Of a stretch of 64,000 nucleotides of DNA, positions 35,999-48,225 are shown in pieces. The notes beneath the pieces are model-generated. The model saw only the letters and a list, made by a program, of their open reading frames with translations, was not told the DNA's origin and ran no database searches. Where the stretch lies: contig JAUDYN010000006.1 of the NCBI GenBank assembly GCA_030407005.1, forward strand, positions 1,922,001 through 1,986,000. Direction: 5' to 3'. Source of the stretch: Desarmillaria ectypa (Eukaryota > Basidiomycota > Agaricomycetes > Agaricales > Physalacriaceae). Both the position numbers and the translations under genes were made by a program. The first letter of the stretch is position 1, and every line of letters starts with the position of its first letter.

Positions 35999-36836
35999 AT
36001 TTAGTTCGTCATAATGTTTACAGTTCTTAGGGTAGACTTTCGGGTACGTTTGAATATTACATGATATGTGTGAGGTGTTCCAGTCGAGTTTGATTGCATT
36101 TTGTTGTCGCGTAGAAATTACTGTCGTACATATTAGCAATTAGCATAGTTATTAAAGAGGAACATTTGGTTTACAAGGGCCGTGTTGATGTTGAAAAATC
36201 CGTGTTTCTTTGGTTTAATCTCATAAGAGCAGACTGACCTTCTTGTATTTCAAGCGCATAGCCTATCAGGACAATAACGTGCAAAAATGATTTCGTAGTA
36301 TACTGTCACCATGGTCGGCCCTCCAAGGAGCTGTGTCTTTCTCTGCGAGGTAAGAATATTCTTCCTAGGTACCTCTCGGAAGCCTGAGTGCAGATTCATG
36401 TATTTCATAAGATGTGCACCTCGCCGATGAGATCAAATTGAATAGGCACCACATTGAAAGCCTAAAGAAGGAACGTGGCTGAGTTCTGAGTTTACACCAC
36501 TACTCTTCCATGGCGCCGCTTACGAAAGAGGGCGCAATAAACATTCAGAAATATTCATATACATATGGAGAGATATGTGGTGCTGATAAGAGTCAGTGAG
36601 TGGATGTCCGTTATCAGTCGAGCCTGTTTGACGATACAGATTATCTCCACCCCAGTCACTGGGGTCGCAGAAGCTGAATGCCACTGAATAGTTTGCCAGC
36701 TACCACCGACGTTGATCTGTCTGAACTTCGAAAGCCTCGTTATGGTGACGTAACGAACACAGGAACAAAACAAAGGGATTATGTGCACATCCTATATATG
36801 ACTGAAAAAAACGAACTCTAACCCGCCTTCGAGCTT
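35999..36836. other. Convergent intergenic stretch, no gene recognised
   Basis: Lies between the MFS stop and the Sec24 stop; only short frames without features. Confidence 0.4.
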
Positions 36837-39800
36837 TTAATAACTGCTACCATTGACCTGGAATCACAATCAGCAACAATGACTACAATAATTAGAAAAT
36901 CACGCACCTTATCCTTTAACGACCCAATGAACTGATGATAGCTAGGCAGAACATCCAGCCTATCCTGGATGAGAGCACTCAATGCCCACAACCTCAACGG
37001 TGGCTCCCCATCCTCCTTCACGACATACAGATGTGGATAATACACCCCGCGACGCATCTCACGCGTCTTCTGTATAATGGCATTCACCCGTTGCGAGAAT
37101 GGGTTTTCAAGGATGGGAAGCGTGTACTAGGACAAAATTTCAGGAGATAGGATTGAAAGTTGGAAGAGAAGCACACCTTTCCACCTCGTAGTACCTCATA
37201 ATTGGGGAGATCGAATACATCCATGACCAGCTGAGGCACGGCGTCCCGTCCGATCCACAAGAAGATGGTCTGTCCATCTTCAATAAGGAACAGACCGTGC
37301 CGTTCTAGTCTTTCAGACGTTAGCGGCAAGGCTGGCGGTAGTATAACGCCCTCGGGTCCGACGGTGCCAGCCTGAAATTGCATGAGTAACGCCTCCAACA
37401 AATGACTTAACAACCGCATACCTCGGGAGGCATGTTATGCAACGAATAGAAAGTAGGATAGATGTAAGGAATGAGAACTTGCGAAGGCAGGGACGTCAAC
37501 AATGCTTGCGAATAAGCTCGAATGTCAGGCGGAATCTGCGCGCTTTGACGTACACCAACCTAATGCGATATACCATCGTTAAGACATTCATCTGAAACAC
37601 TGCAACACTTACGTTCTTCAGCAACCCAAGGATGAGCACGGGCAACATCTTCATATTCTCAGAGATTGCCAGCTGTGCACTAGCACCTGCACCACCAGCA
37701 GTCATGCTGCTCTTGTAGGCGATCAGTATCTCCACAAGTCGCTGATATAGGTAATCCCGAGCATCTTCCAGTTTGTGGGTCAAAGATCGTTCCACCGCCT
37801 TGTTCGCAAACAGCGTCGCTAGGGCAACCTGATCCACGGATGCAAATACTTCGGAGAGACTAGTGGTAGTGGGTAGTGCGGTAGTTATAACACGGATCCG
37901 ACGTTCACCTAGGAAGATGGGTTAATGGACTGAGTCCCATAGAAGCTAGAAAACCAACCATAACATGTAGTGTGCAGTACAGCGGTTTGCAACACGACGA
38001 AAGGAGACGTGACCGTTTCTTCGATCTGGATCTCGATGGCATATGACTGGTCTTGCGGGACAGCAGGCATAGCTAGAAGATCCGTCGACCTCACGAAGAA
38101 ATTGCCGTGGAAAGAATTCATCCGAATACCTATGTCGTGTCAGGTTTTTTATGACATAGTCGTAAGAAATTCACCTCTAGAAGCCCGTACACGCATCACA
38201 GCCTCCAACATAATTGGCATTGCCAGAACACCGCCAAATTCGTGGGCAAACTTGAGCGCATCCTCTGAGCGACCAGCATTAAATGCAGGGTAGTAGTATG
38301 TTTGGCCGGATGTGTAGTGAGGTAGGCATGCTGAGAGGGTATAAGAATCTTGGTGGGAGCGTATGTATTAAGCACTCACCCAAGCTCGCAACGTCTTGAT
38401 ACGAAGTACTGAACAAGAACATGTCGATCGAAACTTGGGCCCGCGAGCATTCGATGGCAAACGCCTTGTAGAATGTCGATGCAGCCTGCAAGAGTCCAGA
38501 TTCCTGTAGAAAAATGTTGGACATCAAAAGAAGCACATAACGGAGAGCTAAAACGTACTTTCGCTGTACCAAGTATTTTGGGGTCTTCACGGTTCTTCAG
38601 CGCGCCAGGACCCACACTGGGGAGACTTGCCGAGAGCACCATTATTTTGCCACCGATGGGTGCCTATGAATCACGATCAGTCTTCCGCGAAATTTTTTTT
38701 GGTGAAGTCTGACCATTAACTTGAAACCCGCTTGCAAGGCCGGCCCCATTGCACTCCCGATTATACTGTTATCTTGGAACATGTCGTTGATCCTACCCAG
38801 GAGAGCCTCCAAAGATCCGCGCGCCTCGGCGAGATTCACAAGAAGGTCAGTAGGTTTTGGCAAGAAAACGTCATCGGTGTCGGATACGACGAGCATGGAT
38901 GAATCTGTAGATCCGGGCTACAAAACAATGAGGGACAGGCTAGATTAACGGATCCTGACGTACAGGGATGGAAAAGAAGTAGAGCGACACATCGTAACAT
39001 ATGATGGCCACTTTTGTCCGCCCATTTTCGTCCGGGATGCGATCAAGGTTTTCAAGGATGGTGCGAGTTGCTGTGGCCACCATGCCTGATTGGACTGATG
39101 CATGGCTGACATCAATAAGGAATATGTACACGGCTGGTTGTGGAGGCCGGACCATATATTCCGTGGGTGCAACAAACTCTACGACACCATGGTTGAGTTC
39201 TGCGCGGGCCCATCGATCACCTGGCTGGTTTCGGGCTTGGTCCCAATCAAACATTTGGGGCACCTCATTCGACATATTGCACATGCAGCATCTCCACCTA
39301 ACGACATGTTTAGCATAGACCGGAAATTCGATGGTGCAACACACCGATTACCGCCATCAATGAACTGAACATAGGGATTAATATACGTCCTGCATCTCCG
39401 GCACCGAGCAATGACTGTATCCGTTACCACTGGGACAGGTTCTTCACCTTCATTGAGCGTCCGATAAGGCGTGATGATCAAAGCGAGAGGAATCTTGGAT
39501 TTGCCGAGAACCGATGACGTTGTCGGGATCGCATTCAAGGTAGATCGTTGGTAGGATGGGTCAGCATTAGCCGCTGGTGATGGTGAAATAGATGCGTTAG
39601 GCGGTAGACGGATTTCTGGAGGAGGAAGGAGAAGCTCGCGAGGATCTGGTGGTGACGTTAGAAGGTTTGTGGTGTATAGCTGGAACGGCTTTTGCCCGCC
39701 CATTCCCATCTGACTGAACTGATCGGCAAGGGCACCCATGCCAGGCTGTACGAATGCCTGCTGCGGCTGAAGCTGGTCCGGGGCATTTATGTACTCTGGC

Positions 39801-40267
39801 CTGCTGTCATAGTAGGGCTGCTGAGGACCTTGAGGCTGCGCCCCGGCACCCGCTAAGCCTGGAGTGAAGAATTGGCCACCAACAGGCGCTTGTTGTACTG
39901 CAGTTCCGTATCCGCCGTCGCCCAACGCGTCCGGAGCACCGACGGTACCGAAATAAGCTTGAGTCTGACCAGCAGCATACTGCCGCCGTTTCGAGCCGTG
40001 ACCTGCAACAGGCGCGACAGCTGGGGTTTGGTCAACCATTAGAGCAGGATCAACTGGAGGTTCCCATTGAGTGTGGCCCGTCGACGATTCTGTATTTGGT
40101 CGTTAATGTACACGCCGGGATGAAAAAACAACTCCGTACCAATAAACAGGTATCGCTGGTTCGACGCGTCCCTAAAATTCGTCAAAATACAAGTATCGCT
40201 CTGAGTGAATTGTTACTCACCATTCAGCAGTCCAGCCTGCCGGCAACTGTTGAGCAGGCGACGCCAT
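36837..40267 (-). CDS. SEC24: COPII coat protein Sec24 with N-terminal WW domain
   Basis: First exons are 40221..40267, 40140..40171 and 39345..40089, then 39297 downward through about nine more exons to a stop at 36837. Sec24 binds cargo in the inner COPII coat at ER exit sites. After a Gln/Pro-rich region come the zinc finger ('[14 protein letters not shown]', '[13 protein letters not shown]'), the trunk ('[17 protein letters not shown]', 'KVAIICYD', '[12 protein letters not shown]'), helical ('[20 protein letters not shown]') and gelsolin ('[18 protein letters not shown]') domains. The C-terminus is '[19 protein letters not shown]'. The very start, '[20 protein letters not shown]' then 'TGHTQWEPP', has both tryptophans and the proline of a WW domain, spread over three exons. 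All checked junctions are in frame. Confidence 0.88.
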
Positions 40268-41343
40268 AGTGGTGATAGTAGGTGGAAGACAAGCTTTCCT
40301 CCTTCAAGTTTGTACGTGTTTCTGACGTGGCGCCATTGCCTCTGCCAAACATCGTCACGATCGACCATAAGTGCGACCACCCACTAATTTTCTGGTACAG
40401 TTATGTCTTGCTGCATAATTCTGCCATGGATCGTACAAGAAAACTTGCGGATTACTCATTCGTAGAACTTCTTCACAAGTAGGATAACCGGCACGCTGCG
40501 AATCGACTTTCCATTGTCGCTGGCCTCTCGAAAGGAACAAAAACTGTATGAAAATTCTACCCACCATGGCGGAAAAAGAAGAGATTAGATTTACATCGGC
40601 GATACGGGATTGCAGATAAAAGTCATATTTCCGTAGGCGCACAGCTTCCGAAGAATTGCAGCCGCTTTAGTAAATTGTAAGAACGTTTCTTCATAAGTGT
40701 ATCTTAGCTATTTCAACCAGGTCGGACCACAAACACAGCTCAATTGCAATATCTGCATTTATTTATAATATGTGGATATACATGTTCCTGATAGAATTGT
40801 GGCGTTGTATTGTTCTGTTCCGCGTTACAGCTTTCCAGGGATTATCCTGTGTTGGTGAGTACATCCCGACAGCCCCCTGAAATCTAGATCTCTTCTGATT
40901 ATATTCTATCTGTTTTCTGTAGGCCTAGTCCCAAGGTAACCCACCAGCCCATGCTGCACTCATGTTGCCACAGCAAGCACCGTCCTCCACAGGTCATTTC
41001 AACTCGTATGACTCGGAAATTGACGTGCACGATGTGGGGGACTTGAAACCTAAAGCTTCAAATGGCTCAGATGGGCCGCTCTGTACACGGCATCAAGTAT
41101 GTAATTTTGACGTTTTCGGTTCGTGCAACATTTTGGCCCTCGGCACCGTCAACTATACTTGGACACCACCGGGCTACGCTGGGTCGGGTAGAAGGTGGGT
41201 GGTTCGTTTGTATCATACCACGCACCAGAAGTCTTGATACTAACCCACTAGGTACCAATTCACTAATTGAAGATCTTGGCCGATCGACGACTTGAACTAA
41301 CACACCCACACTCAAGTCCATACTACGTATAAGTATCCGAACA
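40268..41343. other. Intergenic stretch, no gene recognised
   Basis: Holds the Sec24 promoter on one side and a TATA-like GTATAAGTAT (about 41327) 17 bp before the FMO start on the other. Confidence 0.4.
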
Positions 41344-43451
41344 ATGGCTACAGTCGAAATCAACTCGCCAATGGCTACTCTGGATTCTACCGCTATCTCT
41401 AATATCGCTGCATCCTGGTTGGAAAACTTCTCCAAGTTTGCCGAACTAGGAGATGTAGACGGTATCGTATCATGCTTTCTTCCCGACGGCTGGCTTCGCG
41501 ACGTCTTAATCTTTAATTGGAGTAACCGCACGTTCATTGGCCAAGAGAAGATCAAGGACCATCTGGCTGCAAATTTCGCTGCAGCCAAGATATCTAACAT
41601 TGCCCTTGACAAGCGTCCCTACTTTACTCCCGAGCTTGCTCATGTAACCCCAACTCAAACTGCTGTCGCGTCGGGTTTCACGTTCTCAACTGCGACAGGC
41701 ACAGCTCAAGGATATTTCCATCTTCTACCCGACGCTCAGGGTGTATGGAAAGCTCTAGCGGTGTTCATGATTCTTGATGAAATCCACGGACACCCTGAGG
41801 AGGGCCCCGAGCTCGGGATTTACGGGGACCACACCTTATCCTGGGACGAAGTTCATCGAAAGCGCAGAGAAGCGGTGGAGAAGGACCCGTATGTCTTGAT
41901 CAGTGGGTGTCATTTTTTTTACACCGCCGCAATAATCTTGGTGCTCACCCTGAAATAGTCGGTGCTGGACAGACCGGCTTGATCCTTGCCGCCCGTTTCC
42001 AACAGATGAATATGCCCACCCTTGTGGTCGAATCCCATGCCCGTGTCGGTGATAACTGGCGGGTCAGATATCCCACACTCACTTTGCATAGTCCCAGGTC
42101 CCAATTTCAATGTTAGTTGTCATTTCCGTCTTATCTCCCGATATAAAATGCCAATCCACATATTTCTCCTTCAGTGCTATACCAACCCTATCCAAAGAAC
42201 TGGCCGATCTACGCATCACGAGATAAGGTAGCGAGTTGGCTCGAACAATACGCCACCAGTCAAGACCTTAGCATCTGGACAAATTCACGCACATCCAGAA
42301 CCCCCACATACGATCCCGAAACCAAAAAATGGACTGTCGTCATCGATCATGCAGGAACTCCCACCACCGTACACCCGTCCCATATTGTCACTGCCTTCGG
42401 AATCTTGGGTGCCCCGCTGGTTCCCCACGTTGATGATAAGGAGGTGTTCGAAGGCCGGACGCTCCACGCCGCGGACTACCCCGGAGGTAAACCCTTCGTC
42501 GGAAAACGCGTGATCGTTGTCGGCGCGGGCAACTCGGGCGCGGATATCTGCCAAGATCTTGTCACACAGGGCGCGCAATCTGTGACCATTGTCCAGCGTT
42601 CCTCAACTTGCGTTGTCGCAAAACATCCTAATTACACCAACAATTTGCTCAAAGTTTGGCCAGACGACGTTCCTGTAGATGTCTGCGACTTTAAGTTTCA
42701 GGCTCTGCCTCTCTTGTTGCGTAAACGGATTGCTGCTTCCCAGGCAGACGCCATAGCAGCGGTCGAGAAGGACTTGCATGATGGGTTGAAGAAGGCCGGC
42801 CTTCATATTAACATGGGGGATGATGGATCTGGCCAATTCCCTATGGTCTTCGAGAAATCTGGTGGTAAGACTGCTGCTATCATTACGTATTTAATACTGA
42901 ATGTTCTTTCAGGCTTCTGGATCGATGTTGGATGTGCCGAACTCATCACAACGGGTCAAGTCAAGGTTAAACACGGTGTCGAAGTTAAGCGGTATTTGAA
43001 CAAGGGTGTAGTCTTCACCGATGGCTCCATGCTGGATGCCGATGTTGTGATTTACGCGTATGTTTTCCTGTTTTATCATTCTGGGTAAAATCTGACGCCA
43101 ATTCGTAGTACTGGCTATCACAATGTCAAGGAAACCATCAAGTCGATATTTGGGGAAGAAGTCATCAAACGCACCGGAGAAATCTGGGGGCTCGACGAGG
43201 AGGGTGAATTGAAAGGCTGTTATAAACCGTCTGGGTATCCTGGAGTAAGCACACTTTTTTAAAAATACCAATTGTGATGATTCTTATTCATTTTACCCCT
43301 AGTTATGGTTCGCAGGGGGTGAGTTGGGCAACTCCCGATTCCTCTCTAAGCGCATGGTGAGTTCAAATACTGTGACTCAATTTCGTAAAATCTAAATAAG
43401 GTGATATAGGCGCTCGAGATGAAGGCTATCCAGCTCGGTCTTAAACAGTAA
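41344..43451 (+). CDS. Flavin-containing monooxygenase with N-terminal SnoaL-like domain, paralogue 2
   Basis: The model is join(41344..41902, 41959..42111, 42175..42864, 42913..43057, 43109..43244, 43303..43356, 43410..43451), 592 residues. The SnoaL-like part shows 'LPDGWLRDVLIFNWSNRTF' and 'GYFHLLPDAQGVWKAL'. The oxidase part shows 'IIGAGQTGLILAARF', 'FEGRTLHAADY' (FxGxxxHxxxY), 'VVGAGNSGADICQDL', 'YATGYHNVKETI' and 'LWFAGGELGNSRFLSKRM'. Introns 1-6 are at the same codons and phases as in 19584-21637, so the genes are duplicates. A NADPH- and FAD-dependent oxygenase is predicted; the substrate is unknown. No lesion seen. Confidence 0.88.
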
Positions 43452-44358
43452 GGTATCATTATATAGAAACCTTTATGTCACCCATATATATAGCTATCGG
43501 GGTTTCTGTTGGGTCCATTATAAATATAACCACATTCAATCGCACTTCCTGGAGAGGAATGACAAATATGTCTAGGATAAGATATTTAAAAAATTGGAGA
43601 CTTAACCACTGTTACAAAACTCTACCACCATCGATTTTCTGTTCTTCCCTTTTTAGCCTCTCGCCAGCACATTTGCTTGCAATATGTACATGAGGCTTGG
43701 CTGATACTTTTTGTTGATCATTGGAAGGGCGCAACATTTTACACCTCTTTTCACTCTCGCTGAAAATGTCTCAGAATGTTCGTTCGCTGCCCTGCACCTG
43801 GATTACTTTATCCCCATGCACTCACAGCCATTGCATTAATTCACACTATACAGACTGCTATCAGTTTGGACTCCCCCTTCGCTCGTGTTTATGCCAAGTC
43901 ATCAGGAGGATGTCTGCTACTATCATACCATGCAGTTTCTTTCCCTTCGCTGCTCTGCAGTGACTCTAGTCCATATAGTTGATACATATGTCATCGACAC
44001 TTTCGTAGAGGCAAATACTTGTAGTTCGTTCACATCCTAGTCCCTTCGTATGGACCCGATCCCGTGAGACGCTTCATGGTTCCCGCCACTATAATGTCAG
44101 TCACAGCGGTAGGTCCTGCGCCGTCTGCGATGCTACTATAAAGTGTATTGACGGCTTGGTAACAACGGTGCAGAAAACATTGGCTGTTTCCTTTTTAGGG
44201 ACCGCTTGCCGGTGCGACTAGTATTAGTACTACTACTACTAACCACCATCATTATCATCTGAATTCGCAGCTGAGCACTGAATGCTCTTTAGGTCTGAGA
44301 CCGGAAGACATGGCGCTTGCTTTGCTGGCTTGCTCACCTTCTTCGTGCCACTACCATC
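43452..44358. other. Intergenic stretch, no gene recognised
   Basis: A short GTACTACTACTACTA run lies near 44226. Nothing else is recognisable. Confidence 0.4.
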
Positions 44359-45306
44359 ATGGATCCAGCTTTTTACAAGAAATTTACTGCGTCTCGAGGA
44401 CTTCAATACTACTACCTGGCCTTCTCTGGTGACAACAATAAACCCATTTTGCTCTTCTTGCAGGTTTCCCCAGTACATATTATGACTGGAAATACCAGGT
44501 TGAATTCGTCAAAGCAAGAGGATACCGCCTTATCGATCCGGACATGTTGGGATATGGAAAGACGTCAAAGCCCAAGAACCCATCTGCTTACAGACAGAGA
44601 TTGATTACAAAAGACATCGTCGAGCTTTTAGACGCTGAGAACGCTGACCGCATCATTGCTATTGGGTATGACTAGGACTGGTGAGCACACCTATTTTTCA
44701 GTGGATAGTAGCGTCAACTCCGGATTATGCACCAGCGGCGCAGTTACAGCGAGCAGATTGGCGAACTATTATCCAGATCGCTTCTTAGCGTTTGGATTCC
44801 TCGCTCTGGGGTATTACCCTCTTAATCTACCTAAGCCATACGAGGAAGCTATCATAGTGCGTCGCACCTTATTTGCTTCTGTCTTTCGACGGACTAACCT
44901 CCTCACCAGTTGAAAAAGCGCATTGGCATGGAGTTGTACGGCTACTGGTCAGTCCTTTCTGAAAACGATGCCCACACCAAACTGGAGAAGAACCTTGGCT
45001 CCTTCTACAGCCTTGCGTACTGCGAGGACCCTGAGCTCTGGAAGGAGTACATGAATCCTTCAGGTGGGTTAGAAAGATGGGTCGAAAATAATCGCGTGAC
45101 GAAAGTCGGTTCGTCCATCACAGAAGAGGCAAGTCGACTGCTAGAATACGTGATGCGATGCCTGATTTTTCTTTCAGGATCAACATACTCACAAGGGGGG
45201 AATGCGTAGCAGTGGACTAGCCGCAGGGTTATGTTATTATAAAGCCATGATTTTCAATATATATGCTGAAGATCTGAAAGATGAGGGTCTTGTATCATGC
45301 GCGTAA
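44359..45306 (+). pseudogene. Epoxide-hydrolase-like alpha/beta hydrolase, broken
   Basis: The start 'MDPAFYKKFTASRGLQYYYL' and 'KPILLFL' fit the fungal epoxide hydrolase family. The next codons should encode the oxyanion 'HGFP', but one base is lost at about 44461, and the text continues in another frame ('GFPSTYYDWKYQVEFVKARG', 'DPDMLGYGKTSKPKNPSAY', 'DIVELLDAENADRIIAIG'). At the nucleophile elbow, expected 'GHDWG', the sequence reads GYD then TAG (44673-44675). Further exons remain readable ('SRLANYYPDRFLAFGFLALG', 'LYGYWSVLSENDAHTKLEK'). The last frame stops at 45304-45306, before the region where the catalytic histidine should be. Lesions in both catalytic motifs and a short C-terminus mean the product is inactive. 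Confidence 0.72.
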
Positions 45307-46845
45307 AGCTTCCCATCTACTCAATTACAAACTCCAAAGAGAACCCTCCGAAGACCATTAAACTGAATACGCCAGTTTTCTTCGGTGGTGCTTCCAAGAA
45401 TTTTGTCTGTCGAGCCAATATGCATAAGGAGACCGTCGAACAGACGTGCAAGGACGCGACCATTCACGTTTAAAATTCCGGGCACTGGGTTCAACTGCAG
45501 GCTAAGGATGAACTCAACCAGAACCTGTTGGCATGGGTCCAGACTGTTCAAGAGAAAACAAAATGACAACGAGATATGAGCGGAAAACTTTGAACTTTTT
45601 CTGCGCTGTACGCTAAATTTGTATGTTTGTAGGGGCAGAAAATGCGGATTTTCCAAGATTTTGCACCACCAACAAACCATCTCGTCTCATCTCTCCAACT
45701 TGCCTCATAACAGCGTGTTGCGACAGCTACGGTCTCTCCGATTTTCCGATCATGTCCCGAATGGTATTATCCAAGTCGAAGCGGTGATTGCCTTTTCCAG
45801 TTGCTTTCTACCATCAGTGGTATCTCTCCAGATAACTGCAACTCCAAAGGTCAATTATAATCACGGTTTGTCTCAGCTTTTCTAATGGACACTTGTAACA
45901 GCAGAACTGGGATCTGAGCTCTCTTGTATTGACGTTTTGCTTAGAGGCCTCTTTGATCATCGACTGTCGCAAATGCTAATTTATCTCAGGTTTGGAGATC
46001 CACAGCAAGCTTATTCATTGCGACATTGCGCAAAATAGCAGGGACCCAATCTCTCTTTGACTACGAGTGGCGCCATGACAGGAAGTGGTGATCTTTGTTG
46101 GAAGACCTACTCCTTTAGTCTATGCACTTGGAGCCGCCTACCCATTCATCCTCATCAGGCTCATCTCCTGGACATTATCTTGTATGATGCGTGATGCCAA
46201 ATGATGGGGCCAAGCCTTTACCTCCAAGATTTATCAAATCGCAAGTGGGATTTCGAATAAGCTGAGACGTACATAGTTGCGGTAGGTTAAAATGCGCTAG
46301 TATGTCTTCACGGAGTTCTTGGCGACTGTTATCTAGTGATGGTATGTAATATTTGTTTCATGCTTCGTCTAATAACAGGCTGCATATGGGACAACAACTC
46401 CTAACACCGTCTACATCTCGAGCAAACCTAGTCGTAACCGTTTCACAACCAGTGTTCATATCATCCCCAGTCCGGAATCTTCAGTTATGCTATATCCCTT
46501 GCATGAGTAGTGGCAAAGTGTTTCGCCCCTCCGTTGCTCGTGGTCTGTAATCATCGCCAGCGCCAATCATCTGACAACAAGAACTTCCATGATCATGGAT
46601 CTCGGAAGCAGCTAGGCCGGTGGACTCCTTGTTACTCCTCAGATACTGTTCATCTCTCCACGGCTCAGTTCTCGTGATTTGCATTCACTTCCTCGATGAC
46701 TGCAACAGGATCATGTTTTACGATCCTTGCGAAATCTTTACACATATTCGTGATCATTCCGGGGCATTCTATTTAATGAGATTGATTGATTCTGTTGTCT
46801 TCACCGATCACTCTGTCAGCGGGCTTGTCCTTCTTTCAAACGTGG
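45307..46845. other. Gene-poor stretch with possible F-box/LRR fragments
   Basis: A plus-strand frame 45619-45885 has 'LRQLRSLRFSDHVPNG' and 'SSCFLPSVVSLQI', reminiscent of agaric F-box/LRR proteins, ending at a possible donor. A minus-strand frame 45321-45680 has 'NVNGRVLARLFDGLLMHIG' and is coherent but unrecognised. Neither forms a convincing gene. Confidence 0.3.
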
Positions 46846-48057
46846 ATGATGGCTGCTCATACCTCACCGACCGATGATAACAAAGTCCTATTACTCAAAG
46901 ATTTTGGCACCGAATTAAACTTGGAGGTGCTCTACGCGCTGTTGCATGGTGTGCAATTTCTCTCAAATATTGGGTCACCATGTCATATTCATGGATGCAC
47001 ATATATAGGTTTATACACTGGAATCATCGCTGTAACCTTGTGGTATATCTGTAAGTCGACGTTATCACTGTGGCATTCAAAGCTAACCTGTATCGTACAG
47101 ATACTAGTGGAAACAGACACTGCAGCAAATTCATGGTTATCTTATCCCTTTATATCTTGGCCACCATCGATTTTACCCTCATCTGGTCCATTGGACGCTC
47201 TGCATTCGCGGTCAATGGAAAGAGTTTCGGGACTATATTTCTGGCAGTAAACGGTCCTGCCACAACAACACTAGCGACAGGTATAACAGCTATTGTCTCT
47301 GTTATCCTTGCCGACTTTACCATGGTGTGCGACGCTGTTTGCGGAAAATTCTCGTTAACTCACTATTATCTGAATTATAGATTTGGCGTTGCTGGATGGT
47401 ATGGGGACGACGGTGGCGTGTCGCCGTATTCCCTATATTTTTCCTCCTGTCTGGAATTGGTACTTATGATGTCCTAGATCTGCCATCGTTCCGACTGATC
47501 TCAGGTTTGATATAGGCTTTAAAATGATCGATGTACTTCAACGATTTATCAACGCAACTGACTATGAACTTGGTGTGAAACTATACTCATGTTTGATCCT
47601 GGCGACAACGTTATGGTGTACCTTTCTTATCATCTATCGTATTTGGGATGTGGGACGGACAAGTCGTGGTGGTATTGGAATCTATCGCCACGTCATAGAA
47701 GTCTTGGTTGAATCTTCACTTCTCTATTCGGTGTCCTTAATCCTATATCTGGGCCTTTTTACTCACGACAGCTCGAATTCGGCATTAGTGTACTGGGATT
47801 CAGTTGCGGCATTTGCAAGGGTGAGCAAATATTCTTGCGTTCCGTTGACATCGAATAGACATTTCATGTAGGGTGTTGCGCCAACGCTTCTTATCGGGCG
47901 CGTCGCGGCAGGACATGCACGACCGGTTGACTCTTGGAGAGGAAGCGTCGCTTCTTTGACAAGAAATGACATTGTAGGAGATGTGTGCGAACTTGAGGCT
48001 CAGACAGAGAGGACTGGGATAGGTGAACTCAGTGGTATGGTAGTTGTTTCGGAATGA
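46846..48057 (+). CDS. Seven-helix membrane protein of an uncharacterised basidiomycete family, copy 3
   Basis: The model is join(46846..46948, 47009..47050, 47101..47324, 47381..47459, 47516..47820, 47872..48057), 312 residues, every junction in frame and in the same phase as copy 2. Helices include 'GLYTGIIAVTLWYI', 'FMVILSLYILATIDFTLIW', 'LATGITAIVSVILADF', 'VAVFPIFFLLSGIG' and 'CLILATTLWCTFLIIYRIW'. 'IWRCWMVWGRRW' and 'GVAPTLLIGRVAAGHARPVD' are the shared blocks. ATG 46849 is an alternative start. The function is unknown. Confidence 0.82.
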
Positions 48058-48225
48058 AGGAATTAGAAATTTCCAAGCAGGATAGGGAAATCCAATATCA
48101 GTGAAATAATAATTTTACGCATATGCTTGTCGTCTTACTGAACAAGCCCACTTCGAACTTGCCTTTGCACTACCATCACCTCATTGATCTTCAATCCTTT
48201 TTATGCCTGCATTCTATCCCAGTTA

